NCBI GenBank assembly: GCA_024403615.1
Contig: JAKSRM010000006.1
Coordinates: 1-64,000 of the forward strand
Length of the DNA: 64,000 nt
Origin: Lachnospiraceae bacterium
GTDB lineage: Bacteria > Bacillota > Clostridia > Lachnospirales > Lachnospiraceae
Direction of reading: 5' to 3'
The notes beneath the pieces were generated by a model. The model had not been told where the DNA came from and made no database searches. It saw only the letters and a program-made list of their open reading frames with translations. Numbering within the stretch: the first letter of the stretch is position 1; every line of letters begins with the position of its first letter. The position numbers and the translations under genes are program-made. Of this stretch, positions 15,966 to 24,867 are shown in pieces.

Positions 15966-17429
15966 ATGATGAAATCTATTGTTGAAGCAGTTTTTCAAAA
16001 TGCAGAAAAGACACCAGATAAGCTTTGTCTGGTGGATGATACAAGAACAGTAACTTACCGAGAGTACGCAGATGAAATCGCCCGAATGGCAACCGTGTTG
16101 GAAACCTTAGGCATCAAAAGCGGCTCTCGTGTTGTAATAGAAGCAAGCCAGACCATATCCTATCTGGCATCAGAATTAGCGGTTCAACTGCTGAAGGCGG
16201 TTTTTGTTCCGCTGGAAAAAGGCTGTGCGTCGGAAAAAATTGCCTCTATGGCGACTCGGGCTAACGCCTCTTTCATTCTTACCAATGCAGACGTTTCTTT
16301 GGAGGTAGATATTCCGCGGAAAACCATTGCGGAAATCGCTGAAGCGACGGTTACGGCTTCAAAGAAAAACGATATCGATTTTCCGGAAGCCGATACGATC
16401 AGCGAAATTCTGTTTAGCACGGGAACCACGGGAAAGGAAAAAGGAATTGTCCTGACTCATGGCAACGATATCGCTTTGGCGGAAAACGTTGCTTATAGCG
16501 TAAATATTCAAGAAGACAATGTGGAAATGATACCGTCTCCAATGAACCATTCCCATGGCTTAAGACGGTATTACGCCAATCTCTGGAAGGGCGCCAGCGT
16601 AGTACTTCTGGGAAGCATTATGGATGTTCGCCGCTTCTTCCATAACATGGAGGATTATGGCGTAAATTCTTTGGACTTAGTTCCGGCAGCTCTTTCCGTT
16701 CTGCTCCGACTTTCCAAAGACAATTTAGCAAAATATAGTGAAGTCATTCGGTATATTCAGTTTGGTTCCGCTCCATTAATGAAATCGGACAAAGACTGGA
16801 TTCGGCGGCTTCTCCCAAATACCAACCTTTATAATTTCTATGGCAGCACGGAAAGTGGGTGCATTTGCTGCTACGAATTTAACCATACCGAAGATAAAGA
16901 AAACTGCATCGGTAAGCCGACCTATAATGCTCATATTTTTATGGTTGACGATGAGAAAAAGGAAATCTCTTCGGATTCCACCCATACTGGTCTTTTAGCT
17001 TCCAAAGGTGCCATGAATATGGTGGGCTATTTGGACGATCCGGAAGAAACAGAAAAAGTTTTGAAGGATGGCAGTATTTATTCTAACGATGTGGCTTATT
17101 TTGATGAAGACGGAGACGTTATCTTACTCGGAAGAGCGGGAGATGTTATCAATATCGGTGGAAAGAAAGTTTCCCCGGAAGAAATAGAAGACGCGGCGAA
17201 AAAGATGCCGATGATTGAGGACTGTGCTTGCGTACCGGTAAGCGATGAGATCAAAGGACATGTTCCAAAGTTATATGTAAAAGTTGCAGCAGGCTATGAG
17301 TTCCAGACCGCGGAAATCCGTGACTGGCTTTTGGAGCATCTGGAACCTTATAAAGTTCCTGCTTATTATGAAGAAATTGATGCAATTCCAAGAACTTCCA
17401 ACGGAAAAATTCTGCGTAGGAAGTTATAA
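15966..17429 (+). CDS. cluster A: adenylate-forming acyl ligase
   Basis: 487 residues of the ANL superfamily, which activates a carboxylate as acyl-AMP and transfers it to a thiol. Motifs in order: phosphate loop STGTTGKEKG (about 144), PMNHSHGLRRY, adenine-site FYGSTESG, hinge region GRAGDVINIGGKKVSPEEIE and the C-terminal lysine in RTSNGKILR. The SHG and INIGGKKVSPEEIE segments are closer to acyl-CoA synthetases than to DltA or NRPS domains. I infer that it loads the neighbouring ACP (Ser31) with an acid imported by the DASS protein; CoA as acceptor remains possible. It starts ten bases after the transporter. Confidence 0.85.
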   Translation: MMKSIVEAVFQNAEKTPDKLCLVDDTRTVTYREYADEIARMATVLETLGIKSGSRVVIEASQTISYLASELAVQLLKAVFVPLEKGCASEKIASMATRANASFILTNADVSLEVDIPRKTIAEIAEATVTASKKNDIDFPEADTISEILFSTGTTGKEKGIVLTHGNDIALAENVAYSVNIQEDNVEMIPSPMNHSHGLRRYYANLWKGASVVLLGSIMDVRRFFHNMEDYGVNSLDLVPAALSVLLRLSKDNLAKYSEVIRYIQFGSAPLMKSDKDWIRRLLPNTNLYNFYGSTESGCICCYEFNHTEDKENCIGKPTYNAHIFMVDDEKKEISSDSTHTGLLASKGAMNMVGYLDDPEETEKVLKDGSIYSNDVAYFDEDGDVILLGRAGDVINIGGKKVSPEEIEDAAKKMPMIEDCACVPVSDEIKGHVPKLYVKVAAGYEFQTAEIRDWLLEHLEPYKVPAYYEEIDAIPRTSNGKILRRKL

Positions 17430-17448
17430 TAAACGGAGAGAAACTGCC

Positions 17449-18093
17449 ATGAAGAAAAGTGCTAGATACATTGCAGACGTAATCATTAATATCGTAATCG
17501 TGGCTTCCACGGTGTTGGCAATCGTTTTATACTTCTTTAGCGGGCCAGATAATTTAGGCAGCCAGGGAGTGGATTGCTTCAAATATTTCACAACGGACTC
17601 GAATGTGGTAGCATTCGTTGCTTCCTTACTTTATATCATTTTCCGGCTGAAAGGAAACGTTCCGAAGTGGGTAAGAGTATTTAAGTTCGTAGGAACCGTT
17701 GCCGTAACTCTTACGTTCCTGACCGTCGTATTCTTCCTGGTTCCAACCAGCGCTATTTTTGGCGGAGGTGGATTACGCGTAGCCCTGTTCTTCTTTAAAG
17801 GAAACGTATTCGTGCTTCATTTTTCAACGCCGGTACTATCTATTATTTCCACCTGCTTTTTGGAAAAAGATTTTCCAATTACAAAAAAGCAAGCCCTTTG
17901 GGGACTTGTACCGACCGCAGTATATGCTGCCGTTTATGCGATTATGGTTATCGTGGTAAAACGTTGGTATGACTGGTACGGATTTACGTTCGGAGGAAGA
18001 TTTGAATTAGCTCCTGTCGCGATTATAGGTATGCTGCTGGTGACCTTAGCCATAGCTTTGGTAGAGCGGTTAATTCGTAATAAAAAGCGTTGA
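17449..18093 (+). CDS. cluster A: Pr6Pr-like membrane protein
   Basis: 214 residues with six predicted membrane helices. The segment FKYFTTDSNVVAFVASLLYII (20-residue helix core with the Phe-Thr-Thr-x-Ser-Asn signature) and HFSTPVLSIISTCF match the Pr6Pr/FAR-17a-like family, whose role is unknown. GGAGAG lies upstream of ATG 17449, 19 bases after the ligase stop, so it is the last gene of cluster A. The open frame begins earlier, inside the ligase gene, but without support. Its link to the acylation pathway is by position only. Confidence 0.7.
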   Translation: MKKSARYIADVIINIVIVASTVLAIVLYFFSGPDNLGSQGVDCFKYFTTDSNVVAFVASLLYIIFRLKGNVPKWVRVFKFVGTVAVTLTFLTVVFFLVPTSAIFGGGGLRVALFFFKGNVFVLHFSTPVLSIISTCFLEKDFPITKKQALWGLVPTAVYAAVYAIMVIVVKRWYDWYGFTFGGRFELAPVAIIGMLLVTLAIALVERLIRNKKR

Positions 18094-18196
18094 CGGTTAA
18101 GTGGCAGGATGAAACGCCCAGTATCTTTAATACTCACGTTAATTTGGGCTAACACCTAACTAATATTTGGAGAATGCATCTAATTCGACTACAAAA

Positions 18197-18226
18197 AATT
18201 GGCGGGAACATTTACTCCCGCCAATT
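18197..18226 (-). terminator. terminator of the acyl-CoA ligase gene
   Basis: Perfect stem around GGCGGGA / TCCCGCC; read on the minus strand it is followed by a T-run. The plus-strand side has only a short ATTTAG, so it probably serves chiefly the minus-strand gene ending at 18256. Confidence 0.85.
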
Positions 18227-18255
18227 TAGCTATTCATTTTTAACTCTAAATTTTA

Positions 18256-19893
18256 TCAAAGAGAGTTTTCAGCTTCTACCAGACGCTCGCTATTGTAACG
18301 CTGACGGAGCAGAGGCTTTTCAATCTTTCCGGTAGGATTTCTAGGTACTTTGTCGAAAATGATTTTTCTAGGACGTTTGTACTTCGGAAGATCCAAACAG
18401 AATTCATTGATTTCTTCTTCCGTAGCTTCCATGTCTTCTTTGATTTCGATAATGGCAGCAGCAATTTCACCAAGTCTGGTATCTGGCATACCGATAACAG
18501 CTACGTCCTTAATCTTGTCATTTGCTCTTAAGAAGTCTTCAATCTGTACTGGGTACAGGTTCTCACCACCAGAGATGATAACGTCTTTCTTTCTGTCAAC
18601 CAGGAAGATAAATCCGTCTTCATCCACTTTAGCCATATCGCCGGTGTACAGCCAGTCGCCTTTCAGAACTTCTGCGGTAGCTTCTGGATTCTTGTAGTAT
18701 TCTACCATGACGCCAGGACCTTTTACGATCAGTTCGCCAACCTGTCCGGCAGGAACTTCGATACCGTTCTCATCCACAACCTTGGTCTCCCAAAGGTATC
18801 CAGCTTTACCGATAGCACCGACTTTATGGATATTTTCAACTCCCAGATGTACGCAGCCAGGTCCGATGGACTCACTAAGGCCATAGTTGGTATCGTAATC
18901 GTGGTTCGGGAAGTATTCTTTCCATCTACGAATCAGACTTGGTGGAACAGGCTGTGCACCAATATGCATCAGTCTCCACTGATCTAACAGGTAATCATCC
19001 AGTTTAATTCTTCCAGCATCTACTTCATCCAAGATGTCCTGAGCCCATGGAACTAAAAGCCAAACGATGGTACATTTTTCTTCCGTAACAGCTCTTAAAA
19101 TCCATTCCGGTTTCGTTCCGCGAAGGATAACCGATTTTCCACCTACCATCAGGCTGCCGAACCAATGCATCTTAGCTCCAGTGTGGTACAGAGGAGGGAT
19201 GCAAAGGAATACGTCGTCCTTTGTCTGGCTGTGGTGATTCTGTTCTGTACGGCAGGAGTTCAGCAGAGCACGGTGTTTGTGAAGGATTGCTTTTGGGAAT
19301 CCTGTGGTTCCGGAAGAGAAGTAGATTGCTGCAAAATCGTCTTCATCCATAGCAATTGCCGGAGCGCTAGAAGAAGCAAAAGTCATAACTTCCAGAATGT
19401 TTTCTGTGTAATCCGGACCATTCTTACCAACGAAGAACATGCTCTTTACGCCAGGAACGTTGTCCTTTATAGCATTCATACGGTCGATAAATTCTGGACC
19501 GAATACGAGAATCTGAATATCAGCCAGTTCTAAGCAGTATTGAATTTCATCGGAGGCATAACGGTAATTCATTGGGACAACGATGCAACCAGCTTTCAGA
19601 ATTCCAAAGTAGATTGGAAGAAATTCCAGGCAGTTGGTCATCAGGATTGCAATTTTGGTGCCGCGTTTTACGCCTCTGCCTAAGAACATGTTGGCGATGC
19701 GGTTTGCTTTGCGGTCAAAATCTCTCCAGGACATTTCTCTGCGGTATGGGGCATCTGCGTTAGCGCTTTCAATCAGGCTAGCTTCACGCCATGTGACTGC
19801 ATTGTCTCTGTCGTCTGTAGGGGAAAGCTCTACCAGAGCGATATCCTCTCCAAACATTCTTGCATTTCTCTCGAGAAAATCTGTAATTATCAT
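18256..19893 (-). CDS. acyl-CoA ligase (AMP-binding)
   Basis: 545 residues with all ANL-superfamily motifs: IYFSSGTTGFPKAIL (phosphate loop), PLYHTGAKMHWFGSL, TNYGLSESIG, WLYTGDMAKVDEDG, DRKKDVIISGGENLYPVQIE and the C-terminal lysine in PRNPTGKIEK. This is the medium/long-chain and carnitine/crotonobetaine-type acyl-CoA synthetase group; the acid is not determinable. GGAGG precedes the ATG. Upstream on the same strand are a consensus promoter, a 30-codon Tyr-rich reading frame and a terminator hairpin ending at the ribosome site, so expression may be controlled by attenuation. Confidence 0.9.
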   Translation of the reverse strand: MIITDFLERNARMFGEDIALVELSPTDDRDNAVTWREASLIESANADAPYRREMSWRDFDRKANRIANMFLGRGVKRGTKIAILMTNCLEFLPIYFGILKAGCIVVPMNYRYASDEIQYCLELADIQILVFGPEFIDRMNAIKDNVPGVKSMFFVGKNGPDYTENILEVMTFASSSAPAIAMDEDDFAAIYFSSGTTGFPKAILHKHRALLNSCRTEQNHHSQTKDDVFLCIPPLYHTGAKMHWFGSLMVGGKSVILRGTKPEWILRAVTEEKCTIVWLLVPWAQDILDEVDAGRIKLDDYLLDQWRLMHIGAQPVPPSLIRRWKEYFPNHDYDTNYGLSESIGPGCVHLGVENIHKVGAIGKAGYLWETKVVDENGIEVPAGQVGELIVKGPGVMVEYYKNPEATAEVLKGDWLYTGDMAKVDEDGFIFLVDRKKDVIISGGENLYPVQIEDFLRANDKIKDVAVIGMPDTRLGEIAAAIIEIKEDMEATEEEINEFCLDLPKYKRPRKIIFDKVPRNPTGKIEKPLLRQRYNSERLVEAENSL

Positions 19894-19904
19894 AAGTCTA
19901 CCTC

Positions 19905-19938
19905 CAAAAAATAATCCCCGTGTCTTTTCAACACGGGG
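19905..19938 (-). terminator. leader terminator / attenuator hairpin
   Basis: Minus-strand stem CCCCGTGT / ACACGGGG with a 7-base loop, followed by ATTATTTTTT and then directly by the ligase ribosome site GGAGG. A terminator placed between the leader peptide frame and the ligase gene; I could not see a convincing alternative antiterminator pairing. Confidence 0.75.
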
Positions 19939-20010
19939 AATTCAATCTTACTTATCGTTGAGCAGTTTTCTTAACTTTTACTCGTCCGGCTGAAAATACG
20001 TTCTAAAATC

Positions 20011-20103
20011 CTATGCAAAATATACGCCATAATAATAGGCGTAGGTATATACGTTAGAATAATAGCCGTATTCTTTTGTAAGCGGACGATTGTTGTTAGT
20101 CAT
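20011..20103 (-). CDS. 30-residue tyrosine-rich leader peptide
   Basis: ATG at 20103, TAG ending at 20011. Nine of 30 residues are Tyr, clustered as EYGYYSNVYTYAYYYGVY. GGAG lies seven bases upstream and a TTGACA/TACAAT promoter about 30 bp upstream, so it should be translated from the first start codon of the transcript. A terminator hairpin and then the acyl-CoA ligase gene follow on the same strand. This is the layout of amino-acid-sensing leader peptides (as for trp or phe operons), here with tyrosine codons. Alternatives: a small structural or secreted peptide, or a chance frame; the ribosome site and promoter argue against chance. Confidence 0.65.
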   Translation of the reverse strand: MTNNNRPLTKEYGYYSNVYTYAYYYGVYFA

Positions 20104-20131
20104 CTTTTTACTCCACAAAAATATTAAGTGG

Positions 20132-20159
20132 ATTGTACCATTATTTCCCTGTTTGTCAA
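20132..20159 (-). promoter_or_regulatory. consensus promoter for the Tyr-rich leader and CoA ligase
   Basis: Minus strand TTGACA (20154-20159), 16-bp spacer, TACAAT (20132-20137). The transcript start would fall about 20 bases before the leader ATG. Confidence 0.8.
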
Positions 20160-20177
20160 GACTTCCTCTGCGTGATG

Positions 20178-20206
20178 TTGATAAACTGGGGACAATATGT
20201 TAAAAA
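20178..20206 (+). promoter_or_regulatory. possible promoter for the MATE-ATPase gene
   Basis: TTGATA (20178-20183), 17-bp spacer, TAAAAA (20201-20206), divergent from the leader promoter. A small hairpin GATTCT-AGGC-AGAATC (20253-20268) lies just before the ribosome site of the gene. Confidence 0.4.
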
Positions 20207-20280
20207 TATAGGGGCGAATTGGTTCTATTGAAAGGAAGATAACAGGAGGACTGATTCTAGGCAGAATCAAAGGACATCAT

Positions 20281-22062
20281 ATGGAAACTGGAACAATTAC
20301 AAATAACAAAAAGATTATAACAAGGCTGTTCGTTAACGCTTTTTTCGTTATGTGCTTTTTGGAAATCATGAATTCTGCTGCTTCTCTGATTGACTCTTAT
20401 TTCATGGGAAATTATATCGGAACTGTGGGAATGGCGGCTATGGGCTATGCCAGACCTTTTTTTAGTTTTGTAGATATTATTTGTGGACCGTTAGGCTTAG
20501 GTATGCAGCTGGTGTGCTCCCATTATATTGGAAAAGCCGAAACAGATCGTGCTCAAAAAACTTTTTCCGGTTCTTTTACCTTGGGTATTTTAGCCTCTCT
20601 CGTTATTATGGTTCTGGGACTCTTATGCTCTCGGTTTGTTGTAAATATGTATGGAACGGGAGAAAACGTAGCAGGCGTAATTCCTTTAGCAGAAAGCTAT
20701 CTGAAAGGCTTATTTATTGGAACACCGGCTATGATTGCCTTTGGCATTATGTCTCCGATTGCCCAGTTGGGAAATGGAAAGAGAGTCATTACCTTTAGTA
20801 TTCTTGCGCAGGTTGTGGCAGATGTGATCGGAGATGCTTTGAGCGTTTTCGTATTTCATGGAGGAACCTTCGGTTTAGGACTGGCAACGGCGATTTCTTA
20901 TTTTGCCTCCCTGATTCCGATTCTTATTTATTTTTCCAAAGAGAATGCAATTCTTCAGCTTAAGTTTTCTTTCTCTCCATTTGCAGACATGAAAGATGTC
21001 ATGAATGCAGGAATGTCCAAAGCCATTAAAAGAGTATGCAATACCATCAAGCCGATTATTCTGAACGGCCTTTCTCTGGTATTGGGAACTTCCCTGGCTC
21101 TTTCGGTATATAGTGTTACGAATCAGTTAAGGGATTTACTGATTAGTTTTAGCGCAGGAACTGCAGGTGCGGTAGTTTTGATCGGCGCCATGCTTTACAG
21201 CCAATATGATAAGAATGGTTTGGAATGTCTTGCAGAAATTGCAATGAAAACCATTTTGTTCATTTCGGGAATTAGCGTGCTGTGTATTATTTTTGCTCGT
21301 CCAATTGCCGGTATTTTCATTTCCGATTCGGAAGAAGTTTTAAATATGGCAGCCATGTCCATCCGCTGCGTAGGAATTATGATTCCGTTTTCCACATTTA
21401 ACGGCATGTTTATTTCCTTTATGCAGATCAGTAAACGATATAAAGCTGTTAATATTCTTTCGTACTTAAACCGTCTGATTCTGATCGTAGTTATTTCTGC
21501 TTTATTTGGCGTCCTTTTTGGAATCAATGGATTATGGTTAGCTCTTCCTGCAAGTGAAATTGTGAATGCGATTATTTGCGTTTTCGTTGTAAGACATTGG
21601 ACTGGGAAATTCCCGAAATCGGCGTTTGATTTAATGTGTTTAGATAAGAACTTCGGTTATCGGCCGGAAGATTATATTGAGATATCCGTTCATTCCGCAG
21701 AAGAAGTTGCTTCTTTATTGGATTCCGTGAAGGTATTCTGTAAAGATCATGGAGTGGATTCCAAACGAACCTTATATACTCAAATCGCTTTGGAAGAATT
21801 GGCAAATAACGTTATTGAACATGGCTTTACGAAAACGAAAATAAAAGATCCAGTAATTCATATTTGGATTACTTATATCGAAGGCGAGTTAAGTCTCCGG
21901 TTCCAGGACAACTGTCCGGGCTTTAATGTAATGAAACTCTGCAGTGAATTGAAAAAAGAAGGTCCGGAACGTTGCGTTGGCTTACGATTGGTTAGCGGTA
22001 TTTCCAAAGAAATGCGTTATATTAATGCTTTGAACACGAACAATCTGGTTATCACCATATAA
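20281..22062 (+). CDS. MATE transporter fused to a HATPase (RsbW-like) domain
   Basis: 593 residues. The first 450 form a twelve-helix MATE family exporter (NSAASLIDSYFMGNYIGTVG, GLGMQLVCSHYIGKAE, and the matching second half), which normally expels drugs or metabolites with Na+ or H+. After a linker, residues about 465-593 are a cytoplasmic GHKL ATP-binding domain of the anti-sigma/RsbW type: N-box EELANNVIEHG, G1 box DNCPGF and G2-like VGLRLV. Usual MATE proteins (about 450 residues) end before this. The fusion suggests ATP-dependent or partner-switch control, or a protein kinase activity tethered to the transporter. AAAGGA precedes the ATG. mutY follows without a gap. Confidence 0.85.
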   Translation: METGTITNNKKIITRLFVNAFFVMCFLEIMNSAASLIDSYFMGNYIGTVGMAAMGYARPFFSFVDIICGPLGLGMQLVCSHYIGKAETDRAQKTFSGSFTLGILASLVIMVLGLLCSRFVVNMYGTGENVAGVIPLAESYLKGLFIGTPAMIAFGIMSPIAQLGNGKRVITFSILAQVVADVIGDALSVFVFHGGTFGLGLATAISYFASLIPILIYFSKENAILQLKFSFSPFADMKDVMNAGMSKAIKRVCNTIKPIILNGLSLVLGTSLALSVYSVTNQLRDLLISFSAGTAGAVVLIGAMLYSQYDKNGLECLAEIAMKTILFISGISVLCIIFARPIAGIFISDSEEVLNMAAMSIRCVGIMIPFSTFNGMFISFMQISKRYKAVNILSYLNRLILIVVISALFGVLFGINGLWLALPASEIVNAIICVFVVRHWTGKFPKSAFDLMCLDKNFGYRPEDYIEISVHSAEEVASLLDSVKVFCKDHGVDSKRTLYTQIALEELANNVIEHGFTKTKIKDPVIHIWITYIEGELSLRFQDNCPGFNVMKLCSELKKEGPERCVGLRLVSGISKEMRYINALNTNNLVITI

Positions 22063-23106
22063 TTGATACAAGTGGATAGAACGAAACGAATTAAAAAAAT
22101 GATAGAGACCCTGGTGCCTTGGTATGAAACCAATGGCAGGAGCCTTCCATGGAGGGAAGATACCAATCCGTACCATGTCTGGGTCAGCGAAATTATGTTG
22201 CAACAAACTCGGATTGAGGCAGTGATTCCGTACTACCAACGGTTTCTCAAAGAGCTTCCGGATGTACAGGCTTTGGCGGAAGCAGAGCCAGACCGTCTTC
22301 AGAAGCTTTGGGAAGGCTTAGGTTATTATTCCAGAGTCCGAAACCTTCAGAAGGCAGCTCAGCAGATAATGGAGCAGTACGAAGGAAAATTTCCAGATTC
22401 CTATGAAAGCATTCGGGCCTTAAGCGGAATCGGTGATTATACGGCAGGAGCTATCGGTTCCATTTGCTTTAATCTTCCAACACCGGCAGTGGACGGAAAC
22501 GTGCTTCGGGTAATTGCCCGGATTACGGAAGATGGTCGTCCAGTAAATACGGAAAAAATAAAAAAAGACGTCCGGATGGAACTGGAACCTTTTTATCCAA
22601 AGAAGAAAGCGGGGGCATGCACCCAGGCCATTATGGAATTAGGCGAAACCATCTGTCTTCCAAATGGCGCTCCGGACTGCGAAAATTGTCCATGTAAGAA
22701 ATTCTGTGGTAGCAGTAAGGGCGAATGGGTAAATTACCCAGTAAAAGAGGCCAAAAAATCCCGAAAAACAGAGCAACACACCGTATTCCTTCTCCGCTGT
22801 GGTGATTTTATCGCGTTGCGGAAACGACCGGAAACGGGCCTCTTAGCTGGACAATGGGAATTCCCAAATTTGGAAAGATACCTTTCGGAAGAAGAAGTTC
22901 GGAAGCAGGCGAAAGACTGGGGCTGTCAGCCGAAGGATTGTAAAGAAGAAGGCTTGCAAAAACATGTCTTTAGCCATATTGAGTGGGACATGAAATGCTA
23001 TTCCGTAACCTGTAAGAAAAAATCAAAAGAATTTGTATGGGTGAATTCCGGGCAGTTGGAAAATGAAATTTCCCTGCCGACGGCCTTCCGAAAAATTCTG
23101 AAATAA
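22063..23106 (+). CDS. mutY: A/G-specific adenine glycosylase MutY
   Basis: 347 residues. Removes adenine mispaired with 8-oxoguanine. Seen: LPWREDTNPYHVWVSEIMLQ (catalytic Glu), the helix-hairpin-helix LSGIGDYTAGAIGS, catalytic Asp in PAVDGNVLRV, a four-cysteine iron-sulfur loop (CLPNGAPDCENCPCKKFC), and a C-terminal NUDIX-like domain (RKRPETGLLAGQWEFPN, HVFSHIEWD) that recognises 8-oxoG. The TTG at 22063 directly follows the stop of the upstream gene, implying translational coupling; the first ATG is at 22099. It is followed by a strong terminator. Confidence 0.95.
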   Translation: MIQVDRTKRIKKMIETLVPWYETNGRSLPWREDTNPYHVWVSEIMLQQTRIEAVIPYYQRFLKELPDVQALAEAEPDRLQKLWEGLGYYSRVRNLQKAAQQIMEQYEGKFPDSYESIRALSGIGDYTAGAIGSICFNLPTPAVDGNVLRVIARITEDGRPVNTEKIKKDVRMELEPFYPKKKAGACTQAIMELGETICLPNGAPDCENCPCKKFCGSSKGEWVNYPVKEAKKSRKTEQHTVFLLRCGDFIALRKRPETGLLAGQWEFPNLERYLSEEEVRKQAKDWGCQPKDCKEEGLQKHVFSHIEWDMKCYSVTCKKKSKEFVWVNSGQLENEISLPTAFRKILK

Positions 23107-23115
23107 ATAAAAAAT

Positions 23116-23150
23116 ACCCGCTGAAGATTTCTCCTCAGCGGGTTCTTTTT
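23116..23150. terminator. bidirectional terminator
   Basis: Stem ACCCGCTGA / TCAGCGGGT with a T-run on the plus side (after mutY) and an A-rich left flank that gives a T-run on the minus strand (after the flavoprotein gene). Confidence 0.9.
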
Positions 23151-23171
23151 TTATTGACGTTTAAAAATCAA

Positions 23172-24854
23172 TCAGTCTTTTTTAGGAAGCTGGATTGGGT
23201 ATTTCTCAATAGGAACGTCCTCTGTGCTCAGAGTCATTTCGCCATCAACGTTCTTAAGGATGATCCATTTCAGCCAGTTCTCGTTATCCATTTCTGGGTA
23301 GTCTTCACGAAGGAACCAACCACGGGATTCTTTTCTAGCTCTGGATGCGAAGAAGTGCATTTCAGCGGAAAGAACCATAGCTTCTGCTTCGTGGCAAGCT
23401 AACAGGTCATGAAGGTCAACTGCCTTAAGGTCAGCTGCAAGTTCTTTTGCCTGTTTAACCAGTTTCTCAGCTTCGTCCATACGATCTGCTTTCATGTATA
23501 CAGAATACTCAGATGGGCACATAGCCTGCTGGATCAGTTCGATAACTTCTTTTGCATTATGTCCTTCTTCTTTGTAAAGAGGAGCATAGGTCTTTTCGAT
23601 GCAAGCATCAGTTTCAGCTTCTGTAATTTCAGCTGGAGCAACTGTTTCAGCTGCAGCTGCTGCACGTCCGCAAAGAACGCCTGCGAATACTGCGTTCAGG
23701 ATTCCTGAACCACGGTTTCTTGCTGGAGGAGCTGGAACAGCGCCAGGAGCACAAGAACCACAGTAGCTAGCATCACCGATAGCGTAAAGGCCTTTCACAG
23801 AAGTTGCCATGTCATGGTCAACTTTGATACAGGACTGCTCGCCGATTAACAGTGGAACTACTTCCAGGTCATTGTCGAACTGGTTGGTGAATTCCTGTCT
23901 GCATTCACGGAATCTCTGTCCATATGGACGCTGCCAATCCTGGTTAACAGCTTTAACGTCTCTCTTGTCTGGGCCATAATCCAGATGGATAGGGCCTGTG
24001 CCATTAACCATATTTACATACCACTCACGGATTGCAAGGCTGCAGATATCTGTCTGACGATGATCTGTGAAGTTTTCTGTAACATGCTCGTTCTTAGCGT
24101 TGTACATGAAGTTTTCACCGAATACAACTTCGCCATGGCTGCCAACACGGATTAACTGTGAGAAGTTACCGAATTCTGGGTTACGCATTTCAACGCCTGC
24201 TCTGTAAGCTGCAGCGATACCATCGCCACGTCCTGAAGACCACATAGCGCCAACACGGTAGTTCTGGCTACCTGTAGCAATAACAACCTGTTTTGCAGAG
24301 ATTGTATAGAAGGTGTTGTCTTCTTCCAGAATGCTGTATGCGAAAGCACCACAGATGGTGTTATCTTTTACTACGAAATCTGTAACAGTAACCTTATCAA
24401 TGATACGAACGCCGAGTTTTTCAGCAACCCTTCTCATTTTAAGGCAAAGGTCTAAGTCAACGCTGATCATGCAGGTGAATGGGCCTGTAGGCATCATGAA
24501 GTAGTTTCCTTCTTCATTTCTAGGCATTACGATTCCCCAAGCATCCATCTTCTGAAGAAGTTCATGGTTCATCTCTACATATTTCAGCATTAATTCCTGG
24601 TCTCCTAAATATCCACCGATTTCATTAACGTGGAATTTAAGGAAGTCCATAGGAGTGATTTTGTCTAACTGGAAGTACTGGAGAACGCCGCCACCTTTGT
24701 TAGCTTTTCCGCCGTAACCAGTAAACTGTTTTTCAACGATTAATACGTCAAGGTCAGGATTGTTTTCTTTTGCTTCAACAGCTGCAACCAGACCACCGAT
24801 ACCGCCACCTGCAATCAGAAGATCACAGCTAAGATTTTTCTTATTTAAATCCAT
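23172..24854 (-). CDS. FAD-dependent oxidoreductase (AprA/fumarate-reductase flavoprotein family)
   Basis: 560 residues. N-terminal Rossmann fold LLIAGGGIGGLVAAVEA, a second FAD segment VVIATGSQNYR, and a late FAD motif GLYAIGDASYCGSCAPGAVP place it among succinate dehydrogenase/fumarate reductase/adenylylsulfate reductase flavoproteins. The C-terminal helical domain holds the GWFLREDYPEMDNENW segment. It forms an operon with the ferredoxin gene 13 bases upstream, which should pass electrons to or from the FAD. No sulfate activation genes are near, so reduction of an organic acceptor (an enoate or fumarate-like acid) is more likely than APS reduction. ATG 24854 has a perfect AGGAGG site. Confidence 0.8.
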   Translation of the reverse strand: MDLNKKNLSCDLLIAGGGIGGLVAAVEAKENNPDLDVLIVEKQFTGYGGKANKGGGVLQYFQLDKITPMDFLKFHVNEIGGYLGDQELMLKYVEMNHELLQKMDAWGIVMPRNEEGNYFMMPTGPFTCMISVDLDLCLKMRRVAEKLGVRIIDKVTVTDFVVKDNTICGAFAYSILEEDNTFYTISAKQVVIATGSQNYRVGAMWSSGRGDGIAAAYRAGVEMRNPEFGNFSQLIRVGSHGEVVFGENFMYNAKNEHVTENFTDHRQTDICSLAIREWYVNMVNGTGPIHLDYGPDKRDVKAVNQDWQRPYGQRFRECRQEFTNQFDNDLEVVPLLIGEQSCIKVDHDMATSVKGLYAIGDASYCGSCAPGAVPAPPARNRGSGILNAVFAGVLCGRAAAAAETVAPAEITEAETDACIEKTYAPLYKEEGHNAKEVIELIQQAMCPSEYSVYMKADRMDEAEKLVKQAKELAADLKAVDLHDLLACHEAEAMVLSAEMHFFASRARKESRGWFLREDYPEMDNENWLKWIILKNVDGEMTLSTEDVPIEKYPIQLPKKD

Positions 24855-24867
24855 ATCGATTCCCTCC

